Assembly: GCF_000165505.1 (NCBI RefSeq)
Contig: NC_014632.1
Coordinates: 620,001-684,000, forward strand
Length of the DNA: 64,000 nucleotides
Origin: Ilyobacter polytropus DSM 2926
GTDB lineage: Bacteria; Fusobacteriota; Fusobacteriia; Fusobacteriales; Fusobacteriaceae
Reading direction: 5' to 3'
How positions within the stretch are numbered: the first letter of the stretch is position 1; each line of letters opens with the position of its first letter. The notes beneath the pieces were generated by a model, which saw nothing but the letters and a program-made list of their open reading frames with translations, made no database searches and had not been told where the DNA came from. A program made the translations under genes and the position numbers. Shown here piece by piece: positions 35,532 to 44,428 of this stretch.

Positions 35532-37838
35532 ATGATTAAGACACCGTTTATACCCACGAGAGATTTAGTTATCTTCCCAGGAATAATAACTCCACTTTTT
35601 GTGGGAAGAGAAATAAGTATAAATAGCCTTGAAAAGGCAATGTTAAATGAAAATAAGATAGTTCTTTGTATGCAAAAGGATTTCCTTAAAGAGGAACCTG
35701 AACTTCCTGAAGATGTTCACAGTGTGGGAGTTTTGGCAAATGTACTTCAGACGGTAAAAATGCCAAATAACACTATTAAAGTACTCGTAGAAGCTCAGAA
35801 AAGAATTACTTTAAAAAATGTTGTAGAAGAGGGAGATTCGTATTTTGCAACTTACAAAATAGTAGAAACAAAAGAGCTTGATCCTGTAGTGGGAAAAGCC
35901 CTTTACAGAAAAGTAATTGATATATTTGAAAAATATGCAAAAATGAACAGCAGAATACTGCCAGATCTTATTGCAAACTTAAGAGGACTTACTGATATTG
36001 AAAAGGCCTTTGATCTGGTGGCATCAAATCTTCAGACAACAAGTGAAGAAAAGCAAAAGCTTCTTGAAACTTTCGACACAGAGGAAAGAGGCTACCTGCT
36101 TATAGATATAATATCAAAAGAGATCGAAATAGCTGGAATAGAGAAAAAAATAGACAGTAAAGTCAAAGAAAAAATGAATCAAGCCCAAAAATCATACTAT
36201 CTAAAGGAAAAGATAAATGCTATGAAGGATGAGCTTGGTGAAAACTTTGAAGATGATGACATAGCGGAACTAAAGGAAAAGATAAAAAAAGCAAAACTTC
36301 CTCAGGAAGCGAAAAAGAAAGTTGAAAAGGAACTTTCTAGACTGACTAAGATGCCTGCATTTTCTGCAGAATCAACAGTTTCAAGAACTTATATTGAGAC
36401 TATAGCAGAACTTCCTTGGAATAAAAAAACAAAAGATATACTTGATGTGAAAAAGGCTCATGAAGTATTGGAAGCAGATCACTACGGCCTTAAAGAAGTA
36501 AAGGAAAGAATCTTAGAATATCTTTCTGTAAAGAAACTCAATCCTGGAATGAAAGGAAGTATACTTTGTCTTGTAGGGCCTCCTGGTGTAGGGAAAACAT
36601 CCCTTGCAAAATCAATAGCATCAGCTATGGGTAGAAAATTTGCAAGAGTTTCTCTAGGAGGAGTCAGAGACGAAGCTGACATAAGAGGACACAGAAGAAC
36701 CTACATAGGATCTATGCCTGGTAGAATAATAAGAACCTTAAAAGATGCTCAGTCAAAAAATCCTCTTGTTCTTTTAGATGAAATAGATAAAATGTCTAGT
36801 GACTTTAAGGGAGATCCTGCTTCTGCAATGCTTGAAGTTTTAGACCCTGAGCAAAACAAGCATTTTGAGGATCACTATGTGGATATGCCTTTTGATCTTT
36901 CAGACGTATTTTTCATCGCTACGGCTAATGACCTAAGAACTATACCTGCACCTCTTAGAGACAGGATGGATATAATAAGTCTTTCGTCATATACTGAGTA
37001 TGAAAAACTTCACATAGCAAAAAGATACCTTATAGAACAGGCTAAAAATGAAAATGGATTAAATAATATAACACTTGAACTATCTGACAGAGCTCTTATG
37101 AGAATAATAGACGAATATACTAGAGAAGCCGGGGTAAGAACATTAAAGAGAGAGATATCTAGACTCTTTAGAAGAATTGCCAAGGAGATAGTGGATACAG
37201 ATAAGAAAAAAGTAGTTGTAAATATAAAAAATCTTGAAAAATATATGGGTAAAGTAAAGTTTAGACCTGGAAAAATGAGAGAAAAAGAATATAAGGTCGG
37301 AGTGGTAAACGGTCTGGCATGGACTGCAGTAGGTGGAACTACTCTTGAGGTACAGGGAGTATCAATGCCTGGAAAGGGAAAGCTTTCCCTGACAGGAACT
37401 CTAGGAAATGTCATGAAAGAGTCTGCTCATGTAGCCTATACCTTTGTAAGAGCCAAGGGACAGGATTTTGGAATTGAAGAAGCTGACTTTAACGAAAAGA
37501 AAGATATTCACCTTCATTTCCCTGAAGGAGCTACTCCAAAAGACGGACCTTCTGCTGGTATCACAATAACAACGACAATTATCTCAATTCTTTCTGGAAG
37601 AGGAGTAAGACAAGATCTGGCAATGACTGGAGAAATCACCATAACAGGTGAAGTCCTTGCAGTGGGAGGTATAAAAGAAAAGGTTATAGGGGCCCACAGG
37701 GTCGGTATAAGAGAAGTTATTCTTCCTGCTGAAAATGAATCTGATGTTTCTGAAATACCTTCAGAGGTTTCAAAAGATATGAAATTTAACTTTGTTAAAA
37801 ACTATGAAGAGGTAGAGAAATTAGTTTTTGAGAAATAG
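35532..37838 (+). CDS. lon: ATP-dependent protease Lon
   Basis: 768 residues. Full Lon: N-terminal substrate domain (PFIPTRDLVIFPGIITPLFVG), coiled middle, AAA+ module with CLVGPPGVGKTSLAKSIA and VLLDEIDKM, and the C-terminal protease with catalytic Ser in PKDGPSAGITI and a later Lys in GGIKEKVIGA. Cytoplasmic quality-control protease. It starts 4 bases after clpX with AAGGAGGG. A terminator follows. Confidence 0.98.
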   Translation: MIKTPFIPTRDLVIFPGIITPLFVGREISINSLEKAMLNENKIVLCMQKDFLKEEPELPEDVHSVGVLANVLQTVKMPNNTIKVLVEAQKRITLKNVVEEGDSYFATYKIVETKELDPVVGKALYRKVIDIFEKYAKMNSRILPDLIANLRGLTDIEKAFDLVASNLQTTSEEKQKLLETFDTEERGYLLIDIISKEIEIAGIEKKIDSKVKEKMNQAQKSYYLKEKINAMKDELGENFEDDDIAELKEKIKKAKLPQEAKKKVEKELSRLTKMPAFSAESTVSRTYIETIAELPWNKKTKDILDVKKAHEVLEADHYGLKEVKERILEYLSVKKLNPGMKGSILCLVGPPGVGKTSLAKSIASAMGRKFARVSLGGVRDEADIRGHRRTYIGSMPGRIIRTLKDAQSKNPLVLLDEIDKMSSDFKGDPASAMLEVLDPEQNKHFEDHYVDMPFDLSDVFFIATANDLRTIPAPLRDRMDIISLSSYTEYEKLHIAKRYLIEQAKNENGLNNITLELSDRALMRIIDEYTREAGVRTLKREISRLFRRIAKEIVDTDKKKVVVNIKNLEKYMGKVKFRPGKMREKEYKVGVVNGLAWTAVGGTTLEVQGVSMPGKGKLSLTGTLGNVMKESAHVAYTFVRAKGQDFGIEEADFNEKKDIHLHFPEGATPKDGPSAGITITTTIISILSGRGVRQDLAMTGEITITGEVLAVGGIKEKVIGAHRVGIREVILPAENESDVSEIPSEVSKDMKFNFVKNYEEVEKLVFEK

Positions 37839-37839
37839 T

Positions 37840-37863
37840 AAAAAGGGGAGAATTCCCCTTTTT
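37840..37863 (+). terminator. Terminator after lon
   Basis: AAAAAGGGG and CCCCTTTTT pair over AGAATT. The stem is short but ends in a T tract. Confidence 0.75.
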
Positions 37864-37943
37864 ACATTTAAAGGGACGACTACCACTAGAATTGATATAA
37901 GAGAAATTGTAAAGATACTTAGAAAGGAGGTATAGGGGATAAA

Positions 37944-38534
37944 ATGAACATTAAACAAGCGGATTATGTAAAATCAGCTGTATTTGAAAAAGATTACCCA
38001 GAGGAAGTGGCTTCTTATGAGTTTGCATTTGTAGGAAGATCGAATGTAGGGAAATCTTCGCTAATAAACAGTATAACAGGCAGAAGGAAACTGGCCAAAA
38101 CGAGTAAAACACCTGGAAGGACTCAGCTTATAAATTATTTTATTATAAATAAAGAGTTCTTTTTTGTAGATTTACCTGGATATGGTTTTGCAAAGGTTCC
38201 TAAGATCATGAAAGAAGAGTGGGGAAAAACTATGGAAACATATTTGGCCTCAGCCAGACAAAAGTTGGTTTTTGTGCTGTTGGATATAAGAAGAATACCA
38301 AGTGAAGATGACATCAATATGCTAAAATGGCTAGAACACTATGAAATTCCATTTAAGATTATTTTTACAAAGGTAGATAAACTTTCTAATAATGAAAAGT
38401 TTAAAAATTTAAAGAATATAAAGAAAAAACTTGTATTTGACAATTCAGATGTCTTTTTTCATTCAGCTCTCAATCACACAGGTAAAGAGGAGATATTGAA
38501 TTACGTGGAAACAGTTCTGCAAAATGGGATATAA
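37944..38534 (+). CDS. engB: Ribosome-biogenesis GTP-binding protein EngB/YsxC
   Basis: 196 residues. Essential GTPase acting in 50S assembly. FVGRSNVGKSSLINSITGRR (G1), TPGRTQLINYF (G2), DLPGYGFA (G3) and FTKVDKLS (G4) are complete. It stands directly behind lon, a gene pair common in many phyla. Followed immediately by the valS promoter. Confidence 0.97.
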   Translation: MNIKQADYVKSAVFEKDYPEEVASYEFAFVGRSNVGKSSLINSITGRRKLAKTSKTPGRTQLINYFIINKEFFFVDLPGYGFAKVPKIMKEEWGKTMETYLASARQKLVFVLLDIRRIPSEDDINMLKWLEHYEIPFKIIFTKVDKLSNNEKFKNLKNIKKKLVFDNSDVFFHSALNHTGKEEILNYVETVLQNGI

Positions 38535-38540
38535 AAGACT

Positions 38541-38568
38541 TTGAAAATATATAAAAATTTGATATAAT
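38541..38568 (+). promoter_or_regulatory. valS promoter
   Basis: TTGAAA (38541-38546), 16-base spacer, TATAAT (38563-38568). It starts 6 bases after the engB stop and would give a leader of about 260 bases before valS. Confidence 0.75.
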
Positions 38569-38621
38569 TGAAAAATAAAAAAGTTTATATTTCAATTTTA
38601 TTTAGAGAGGATATTAAAATT

Positions 38622-38669
38622 ATGCCTAAAAATAGAGTGGTCAAAGTCGTAGTAAAGCAAACAAGTTAA
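38622..38669 (+). CDS. valS leader peptide, 15 codons with five valines
   Basis: Reads MPKNRVVKVVVKQTS, with Val at positions 6, 7, 9, 10 and 11 (codons GTG, GTC, GTC, GTA, GTA). AGAGAGG lies at 38604-38610, 11 bases before the ATG. Five of 15 codons for the very amino acid charged by the downstream enzyme is the hallmark of ribosome-mediated attenuation. Its Val codon stretch GTCGTAG (38646-38652) can pair with CTATGAC (38684-38690) downstream. Too short for normal gene finding; not a known protein. Confidence 0.75.
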   Translation: MPKNRVVKVVVKQTS

Positions 38670-38736
38670 TATAACTGGGGTAGCTATGACTAGTGGTATA
38701 GTTAAATATCTAAAAGGCTTATAATTAGAGGTTTGT

Positions 38737-38780
38737 GCAGCTATCTTAGTGATTAAAGGACTAATAATAGCTGCTTTTTT
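38737..38780 (+). terminator. valS leader attenuator (terminator with competing antiterminator)
   Basis: GCAGCTAT (38737-38744) pairs with ATAGCTGC (38767-38774); an inner stem TTAGT/ACTAA stacks below, and six T follow. The upstream GGTAGCT (38679-38685) can instead pair with AGCTATC (38739-38745), which would destroy the terminator. Expected logic: stalling at Val codons frees the upstream strand and allows valS transcription. Confidence 0.75.
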
Positions 38781-38836
38781 ATTGCGGTGCACTAAGATAA
38801 AAGTTAAAATTATAATAAATTTCAGGAGGGACAGTA

Positions 38837-41491
38837 ATGGACGAGCTAAGTAAAATTTATTCTCCTAAGGAGATTGAGGATAAGTGGTATCAAGATTGGG
38901 AAAATAACGGATATTTTTCTGCCACAATGGATGAGGAAAAGCCAAATTATTCAATTGTAATCCCTCCGCCTAATGTAACAGGAATATTACATATGGGACA
39001 CGTACTAAATAACACTATTCAGGATACAATTATCAGATTTAAAAGAATGAGTGGTTATAATACTCTTTGGCAGCCTGGAACAGACCATGCCGGGATTGCC
39101 ACACAAAATAAAGTAGAAAGAAAACTAGCTGAACAGGGTCTTAAAAAAGAGGACCTGGGAAGAGAGAAATTTTTAGAAAAAGTCTGGGAATGGAAAGATG
39201 AGCACGGAGGACTTATAACAAATCAACTTAGAAAATTAGGAGCGTCACTTGACTGGGAAAGAGAAAGATTTACCATGGATGAGGGACTTTCAGATTCTGT
39301 AAAAGAGATATTTGTAAAGCTATATAATGACGACCTGATTTATCAAGGTGAGTACATGGTTAACTGGTGTCCTCGTTGTGGTACTGCTTTAGCTGATGAT
39401 GAAGTGGATCATGAAGAGAAAAAGGGAAGTCTATGGCATATAAAATATCCAATTAAAGATTCAGATGAAAATTTTGTCATAGCAACTACAAGACCTGAAA
39501 CAATGCTAGGAGATACAGGAGTAGCAGTAAATCCAGATGATGAAAGATATAAACATCTAATAGGGAAAACAGTAATTCTTCCGTTAGTTGGAAGAGAAAT
39601 ACCTATTTTTGCCGATGAATATGTGGATATGGAGTTTGGAACAGGTGTGGTAAAAATGACTCCGGCACATGATCCTAATGATTTTGAAATTGGAAAAAAG
39701 CATGACCTTGAAATCATAAATATTATGACAGAGGATGGAAAAATCAATGAGCTAGGAGAAAAATATCAGGGGCTCGATCGGTTTGAGGCAAGAAAAGCAA
39801 TAATAGAGGACTTGAAAACTAAAGGTATACTTGTAAAAACAGAGGAACATATTCATAAAGTGGGAGGATGCTACAGATGTGACACAGTAGTTGAGCCTAG
39901 AGTATCTAAGCAATGGTTTGTTAAAATGAAGCCCCTTGCTGAAAAAGCGCTGGAAGTAGTTAGAAATGGACAGGTAAAAATAGTTCCTAAAAGATGGGAA
40001 AAAGTTTATTATAATTGGCTAGAAAATATAAGAGACTGGTGTATATCAAGACAGATATGGTGGGGGCACAGAATACCTGCTTATTACGGTCCTGACAACC
40101 ATATGTTTGTAGCTAGAAATCCAGAAGAAGCTGCACAACAGGCAGAAGCACACTATGGGGAAAAAGTGAACCTGACACAGGAAACTGATGTGCTTGATAC
40201 TTGGTTTTCATCTGCCCTATGGCCTTTCTCTACTCTTGGATGGCCAGACAAGACTAAAGAATTGGAGATGTTTTATCCTACTGCCACTCTCGTAACAGGG
40301 GCAGATATACTTTTCTTCTGGGTAGCCAGAATGATAATGATGGGTCTTTATGAAATGGAAGAGATTCCGTTTGAGACTGTCTATCTTCATGGAATTGTAA
40401 GAGATGAAAATGGTAAAAAAATGTCTAAATCCCTAGGTAACTCACCTGATCCACTGAAATTGATAGATGAATACGGTGCAGATGCCATAAGATTTACAAT
40501 GCTATACAATACATCTCAGGGACAGGATGTACATTTTTCTGAAAAACTAATTGAGATGGGTAGAAATTTTGCCAATAAAACTTGGAATGTGTCAAGATTC
40601 GTACTTATGAATCTTGAAGGTTTCGATATAAAATCAGTGGGAAAAAATGAACTGAAGCTTGAATTGGTAGACAAATGGATATTCTCAAAATTCAACAAAA
40701 CTGCAAAGGATGTGGCTGCAAAATTAGATAAAAACACTCTAGATGAAGCTGCTAAGTCTGTGTATGAATTCTTGAGAGGGGATTTCTGTGACTGGTATGT
40801 AGAGATGGCTAAGGTGAGACTTTACAATGCAGAAGATGAAGTTTCAAAAAAGACAGCCCAATATGTACTGTGGACAATTTTAGAATCTTCTCTTAGACTG
40901 CTTCATCCTTTCATGCCTTTCTTAACAGAAGAGATATGGCAAAAGCTAGGAGCAGAGGGAAAAACTATAATGCTTGAAAGTTTCCCGCTATGCCAAGAGG
41001 AACTTGTAGATGAAGATGCCGAAAAAGCCTTTGAATATATTCAGACAGTGATATCTTCTGTAAGAAACATCAGGGCTGAAATAGGTATATCACCTGCTAA
41101 GCCGGTAAACATGATAGTGAGGACTTCTGATGCACTTGAATTAAAAGCCCTTCAAGATAATAGAGGCTTCCTTTTAAATCTGGCTAAACTTGAGACTCTA
41201 GAAGTTGGTGAAAATCTTGAGAAACCTAAACAAGCTGGATTCAGAGTTGCAAAAAATTCTGAATTATATGTTCCTTTGACAGGTCTTTTAGATTCTGAAG
41301 CAGAGATAAAAAAAATAAATGTGCAGATGGAAAAAATACAAAAAGACCTTGATAAAGTTACAGCAAAACTTTCGAATGAAAAGTTTACATCTAAGGCTCC
41401 TGCTCAGATAATTGAAAGAGAAAAAAGAATTCAAAAAGAATATCAGGATAAAATAGATAAACTTCAAGAAAACTTAAAAAACTTTTTATAA
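38837..41491 (+). CDS. valS: Valyl-tRNA synthetase
   Basis: 884 residues. Class I synthetase: HIGH-type HMGHVLNN near residue 52, WQPGTDHAGIATQ, the editing domain with IATTRPETMLGDTGVAVNP, WWGHRIPAYY, and KMSKSLGNSPDPL. The C-terminus ends in the valyl-specific coiled coil (KKINVQMEKIQKDLDKVTAKL onward). AGGAGGG precedes the ATG. Expression is probably controlled by the valine-codon leader upstream. A terminator follows. Confidence 0.98.
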   Translation: MDELSKIYSPKEIEDKWYQDWENNGYFSATMDEEKPNYSIVIPPPNVTGILHMGHVLNNTIQDTIIRFKRMSGYNTLWQPGTDHAGIATQNKVERKLAEQGLKKEDLGREKFLEKVWEWKDEHGGLITNQLRKLGASLDWERERFTMDEGLSDSVKEIFVKLYNDDLIYQGEYMVNWCPRCGTALADDEVDHEEKKGSLWHIKYPIKDSDENFVIATTRPETMLGDTGVAVNPDDERYKHLIGKTVILPLVGREIPIFADEYVDMEFGTGVVKMTPAHDPNDFEIGKKHDLEIINIMTEDGKINELGEKYQGLDRFEARKAIIEDLKTKGILVKTEEHIHKVGGCYRCDTVVEPRVSKQWFVKMKPLAEKALEVVRNGQVKIVPKRWEKVYYNWLENIRDWCISRQIWWGHRIPAYYGPDNHMFVARNPEEAAQQAEAHYGEKVNLTQETDVLDTWFSSALWPFSTLGWPDKTKELEMFYPTATLVTGADILFFWVARMIMMGLYEMEEIPFETVYLHGIVRDENGKKMSKSLGNSPDPLKLIDEYGADAIRFTMLYNTSQGQDVHFSEKLIEMGRNFANKTWNVSRFVLMNLEGFDIKSVGKNELKLELVDKWIFSKFNKTAKDVAAKLDKNTLDEAAKSVYEFLRGDFCDWYVEMAKVRLYNAEDEVSKKTAQYVLWTILESSLRLLHPFMPFLTEEIWQKLGAEGKTIMLESFPLCQEELVDEDAEKAFEYIQTVISSVRNIRAEIGISPAKPVNMIVRTSDALELKALQDNRGFLLNLAKLETLEVGENLEKPKQAGFRVAKNSELYVPLTGLLDSEAEIKKINVQMEKIQKDLDKVTAKLSNEKFTSKAPAQIIEREKRIQKEYQDKIDKLQENLKNFL

Positions 41492-41499
41492 TATACAGG

Positions 41500-41531
41500 C
41501 AGAGTACCCGGCGTTTATGTCGGGTACTCTG
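41500..41531 (+). terminator. Terminator after valS
   Basis: CAGAGTACCCG (41500-41510) and CGGGTACTCTG (41521-41531) form an 11-bp perfect stem. The T content after it is moderate (TTTGTCTTT). Confidence 0.78.
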
Positions 41532-41626
41532 TTTGTCTTTACAAGGCTAATAAAGGATTTATAAAATAAATTAAGATAATAAATTTACTGAGTAACTTAA
41601 AATTAGTTGCTACCTTTGTTTTAGAT

Positions 41627-42107
41627 TAAAGTAATGAATTTATCCAAAGTTCCGTTACTTTTCCTTGATGAAAAGTAACCAAAAATCAAGGCCTGTGAAA
41701 AATAAGCTAAATGCCTTCGGAAATCTAAGTAAAAATCAAAACTCGCTACGCTCAGACAGTTGATTTTTTCTAGAGATTTCTCTCAGTCATTCTTAACGCT
41801 TATTTTATCAATGGCCAAAAACTTAAAAAAAACTTTTGTGTGAATAAACCTTGGTAAACCTTTGCGCTTATTTCTTATAGATAGATCATACGGTTTTATA
41901 TTTTTTGAATTTCAAGTCGCAGGGCTTATACAGGAAAGAACCTGCACTCAGCCGTCCTACAGAATAAGTTCCGCAGGGAACCGAGGACTGTAACTTACAA
42001 AGGCGATAAAAGAAATATCTACTTCCTAGACATTTGAAAATTCTTGAACTTTTGGTTACTTTTCTTTCAAGAGAAAAGTAACAGGTTCAAATAAATTCAG
42101 TAATTTA
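41627..42107. repeat. Copy B of the dispersed inverted-repeat element
   Basis: About 481 bases, no gene. The ends TAAAGTAATGAATTTA (41627-41642) and TAAATTCAGTAATTTA (42092-42107) are imperfect inverted repeats. Hairpins built from GTTACTTTT and AAAAGTAAC stand just inside both ends (41654-41679 and 42055-42082). The interior block with ACTCGCTACGCTCAGACAGT and TTCTTAACGCTTATTTT matches copy A. Compared with A it has kept the right-hand hairpin and carries about 100 extra GC-richer bases (about 41905-42005). Confidence 0.7.
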
Positions 42108-42230
42108 TTTAGAATTTCTTTCAAATATCAAATTAAGTTAAAGTAACAAATAAAAAAACTATCAAAATTATTTTTCTAGCAGGATATCTTATTTTTTTTT
42201 GTAAGTCCTTTTATCTGTTTTTAGATATTA

Positions 42231-42259
42231 ACAATTCATATGTCTGACATATGAATTGT
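42231..42259. promoter_or_regulatory. Near-perfect 29-base palindrome upstream of the LysR gene
   Basis: ACAATTCATATGTC and GACATATGAATTGT are exact 14-base inverse arms around a single T. It lies about 90 bases before the LysR-type gene, next to TTGCAA. There is no T tract, so an operator is more likely than a terminator. Confidence 0.55.
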
Positions 42260-42347
42260 TTGCAAGTTTTTATCAAATATATAGTGAAAATTATTAAAAT
42301 ATATGATAGAATTATAGTAAAGATTATTTTAGTAGGGAGTGAGGATA

Positions 42348-43217
42348 TTGGATTTACACTATCTAAGAATATTTTATGAAGTTGCAAAGGAAAGAAGTTT
42401 TACTAAAGCAGCAAATAAATTGTATATAAATCAATCTGCAGTGTCTATTCAGGTTAAAAAATTTGAGGAACTTTTAAATACAAAACTATTTGACAGAAGT
42501 TCTAAAAAAATAAAACTGACGTATTCTGGAGAAGTTCTTTATAAAATGGCTGAAGAGATATTTCAGAAGGTAAAGAGAGCCGAAAAAGAGATGACTAGGA
42601 TAATAGAACTAGACAAGGCGAAGATATCAATAGGATCAACATCTACAGTAGGAGAACCACTTATTCCTAAATTGATGAAAGCTTTTTCTAAGGTGCACTC
42701 TGAGATAGAATATGATATAATCTTTTCTGATAAGCAGAGACTTCTCAAGAGTTTGAAAGAGGGAGAGCTTGATGTTATCATAATAGATGAAGAACACATA
42801 ACAGACTCAAACCTAGAAGTAATAGAAGTGGATAAATTTCCTTATGTACTTGTAAGTAAAGAAGACTACAGGGATATAGAGGATGTCATAGATACTCCGC
42901 TTATATCAAGAAAAACTATACCTAACAATAATGAAGCCATAGCTGCACTTGAAAATAAATATAAAATCTCTTTTGATAATCAGATTTCAGTTATGGGAAG
43001 TCTAGAAACAATAAAAGGTATGGTAAGAGAGGGAGTAGGAAACGTAATACTTCCGTATTATTCAGTTTATAAAGAGGTAGAAGCTGGAGAGTTTAAGATA
43101 ATAGAAAAAATAGAAGAGGTTGAAGACGCTTATCAGATAGTTATAACTAAGGATAAGAGAACACTTCTTGAAATAATTAAATTTATAAACTTCACCCAAA
43201 ATTTTAAAATTATATAG
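42348..43217 (+). CDS. LysR-family transcriptional regulator
   Basis: 289 residues. N-terminal winged helix-turn-helix MDLHYLRIFYEVAKERSFTKAANKLYINQSAVSIQVKKFEE is classic LysR; the rest (about 90-289) is the periplasmic-binding-protein-like effector domain. GGGAG at 42335-42339 best serves TTG 42348, which also gives the usual family N-terminus; GTG 42339 is an alternative. The gene starts 8 bases before gmhA, so the two are co-transcribed. Target and effector unknown; the palindrome upstream is a candidate autoregulatory site. Confidence 0.9.
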   Translation: MDLHYLRIFYEVAKERSFTKAANKLYINQSAVSIQVKKFEELLNTKLFDRSSKKIKLTYSGEVLYKMAEEIFQKVKRAEKEMTRIIELDKAKISIGSTSTVGEPLIPKLMKAFSKVHSEIEYDIIFSDKQRLLKSLKEGELDVIIIDEEHITDSNLEVIEVDKFPYVLVSKEDYRDIEDVIDTPLISRKTIPNNNEAIAALENKYKISFDNQISVMGSLETIKGMVREGVGNVILPYYSVYKEVEAGEFKIIEKIEEVEDAYQIVITKDKRTLLEIIKFINFTQNFKII

Positions 43218-43225
43218 GAGGATTT

Positions 43226-43804
43226 ATGCAACTTATTGATTCATATATAAAAACTTACAATTTATTGGAAACTTTTATAAAGGAAGAGAAAATATCTAAT
43301 ACAACTGAAAAAGTTGCCATGTGTCTTGCTCGTGTTTTTGAAAACGGAAATAAGGCTCTCATCTGCGGAAACGGAGGGAGTAACTGTGATGCTCTTCACT
43401 TTGCAGAGGAGTTTACAGGGAGATTCAGAAGTGACAGAAAAGCCCTTCCTGCTATAGCCATATCCGATTCATCTCATATAACATGTGTGGGAAATGATTA
43501 TGGATTTGACTATATTTTTTCTAGAGGTGTAGAGGCCTATGGAAAAGAGGGAGATTTCTTTATCGGAATATCAACAAGCGGAAACTCTGCAAATGTAATA
43601 AAAGCTGTGGAAGCTGCTAAAAAAGCAGGTTTAAAAACATGCCTTCTTTTGGGAAAAGACGGAGGAAAGCTAAAGGGAATGTGTGACTACGAGTTCATAA
43701 TTCCTGGAGAAACCTCAGACAGAATACAGGAGATTCATATGATGATTCTTCATATTATTATAGAAGGTGTAGAAAAAATAATGTTTCCTGAAAACTATAA
43801 ATAA
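43226..43804 (+). CDS. gmhA: Phosphoheptose isomerase (SIS domain) GmhA
   Basis: 192 residues. Converts sedoheptulose 7-phosphate to D-glycero-D-manno-heptose 7-phosphate, the first step of heptose supply for lipopolysaccharide. CGNGGSNCDALHFAEEFTGRF is the family signature (usually GNGGSAADAQHFAAE), and GISTSGNSANVIKAVEAAK is the SIS phosphosugar loop. ATAGGAGG precedes the ATG. Its presence indicates a Gram-negative envelope. Confidence 0.93.
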   Translation: MQLIDSYIKTYNLLETFIKEEKISNTTEKVAMCLARVFENGNKALICGNGGSNCDALHFAEEFTGRFRSDRKALPAIAISDSSHITCVGNDYGFDYIFSRGVEAYGKEGDFFIGISTSGNSANVIKAVEAAKKAGLKTCLLLGKDGGKLKGMCDYEFIIPGETSDRIQEIHMMILHIIIEGVEKIMFPENYK

Positions 43805-43831
43805 AAAAGAGCCATATGGCTCTTTTTTATT
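43801..43831. terminator. Bidirectional terminator between gmhA and the RseC-family gene
   Basis: AAAAAAGAGCCATATGGCTC and its continuation form a perfect palindrome with A and T tracts at both ends. It serves both converging genes and overlaps the last codons of the minus-strand gene. Confidence 0.92.
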
Positions 43832-44273
43832 TATCTAGTGAACAGCTGCTGATATCATTTTCTTGGTCTGGTTTATCTATACTAATTACTTTTATCTTTT
43901 GGTCTATAAGTTTTTCCCCTCGTTGCTTGTCAAAAAAGTATATAAGTCCAAATGAGACAGCTAAAAATAAAAAGCTCATAAAAACTCCCTGTCCTTCAGT
44001 AAAGCCTAATTTCTGACCTAAAAAGTATCCTGCCATCATAAAAATAATAGGCATCAGATAAACCAATGCTGCAATATTTAGCAGAGATGAATCCTCTATT
44101 TCAAAGGTAACAATATCACCTATACTAAGTTTTTCCTTGCATTTAAAAGAAAAAGTCGAGCCCATCTTGGTACTAGAACTGCATCCTGAACAGTGGGCAC
44201 AGGCACTGTCCCGATATAAGTGAACCTTTATATTGTCGTTGTTTATTTTTTCTATAATCCCTTTGTTTATCAT
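43827..44273 (-). CDS. RseC/MucC-family membrane protein with cysteine cluster
   Basis: 148 residues. A short soluble N-terminus with CAHCSGCSSST (Cys near 25, 28 and 31), a beta-rich segment (IGDIVTFEIEDSSLL) and two membrane helices (about 67-88 and 97-117) match the RseC/SoxR-reducing-system family. Such proteins often accompany Rnf electron-transport complexes, but no rnf gene is in view. AAAGGTGG precedes the ATG. Function in redox or envelope control is inferred. Confidence 0.82.
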   Translation of the reverse strand: MINKGIIEKINNDNIKVHLYRDSACAHCSGCSSSTKMGSTFSFKCKEKLSIGDIVTFEIEDSSLLNIAALVYLMPIIFMMAGYFLGQKLGFTEGQGVFMSFLFLAVSFGLIYFFDKQRGEKLIDQKIKVISIDKPDQENDISSCSLDK

Positions 44274-44372
44274 AAAAATACCACCTTTAAATAGAATAGT
44301 TAATTTGTGACATAATCGATATGTAAATTATATCACAGGAAAACCTCTTTGTAAAAGTAGGATAGGAATATC

Positions 44373-44401
44373 TTGAAAAGTAGGGGGGGATATGATAAAA
44401 T
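44373..44401 (+). promoter_or_regulatory. Promoter for the FtsK-N-like/maf/mreB unit
   Basis: TTGAAA (44373-44378) and TAAAAT (44396-44401) are 17 bases apart. The start codon follows within 30 bases. Confidence 0.5.
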
Positions 44402-44428
44402 TAGAGTAAAAGTTTTTAGGGGGTAAAG

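Noticed and set aside
34975-35532. Minus-strand ORF of 185 codons inside clpX
   Set aside because: It is a shadow of the clpX codons with no ribosome site and no family resemblance.
38679-38745. tRNA-like fold in the valS leader (7-bp acceptor-like GGTAGCT/AGCTATC and a D-arm-like GACT/AGTT)
   Set aside because: There is no T-arm with a TTCRA loop, no anticodon arm and no CCA end; the pairing is better explained as the antiterminator.
38581-38836. T-box riboswitch upstream of valS
   Set aside because: The conserved T-box sequence (TGGNACCGCG type) and a specifier stem are absent, and the Val-rich ORF explains the region better.
41900-42010. rRNA or tRNA fragment in the GC-richer core of repeat copy B
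   Set aside because: I could not match it to any conserved rRNA or tRNA block; it lacks cloverleaf pairing.
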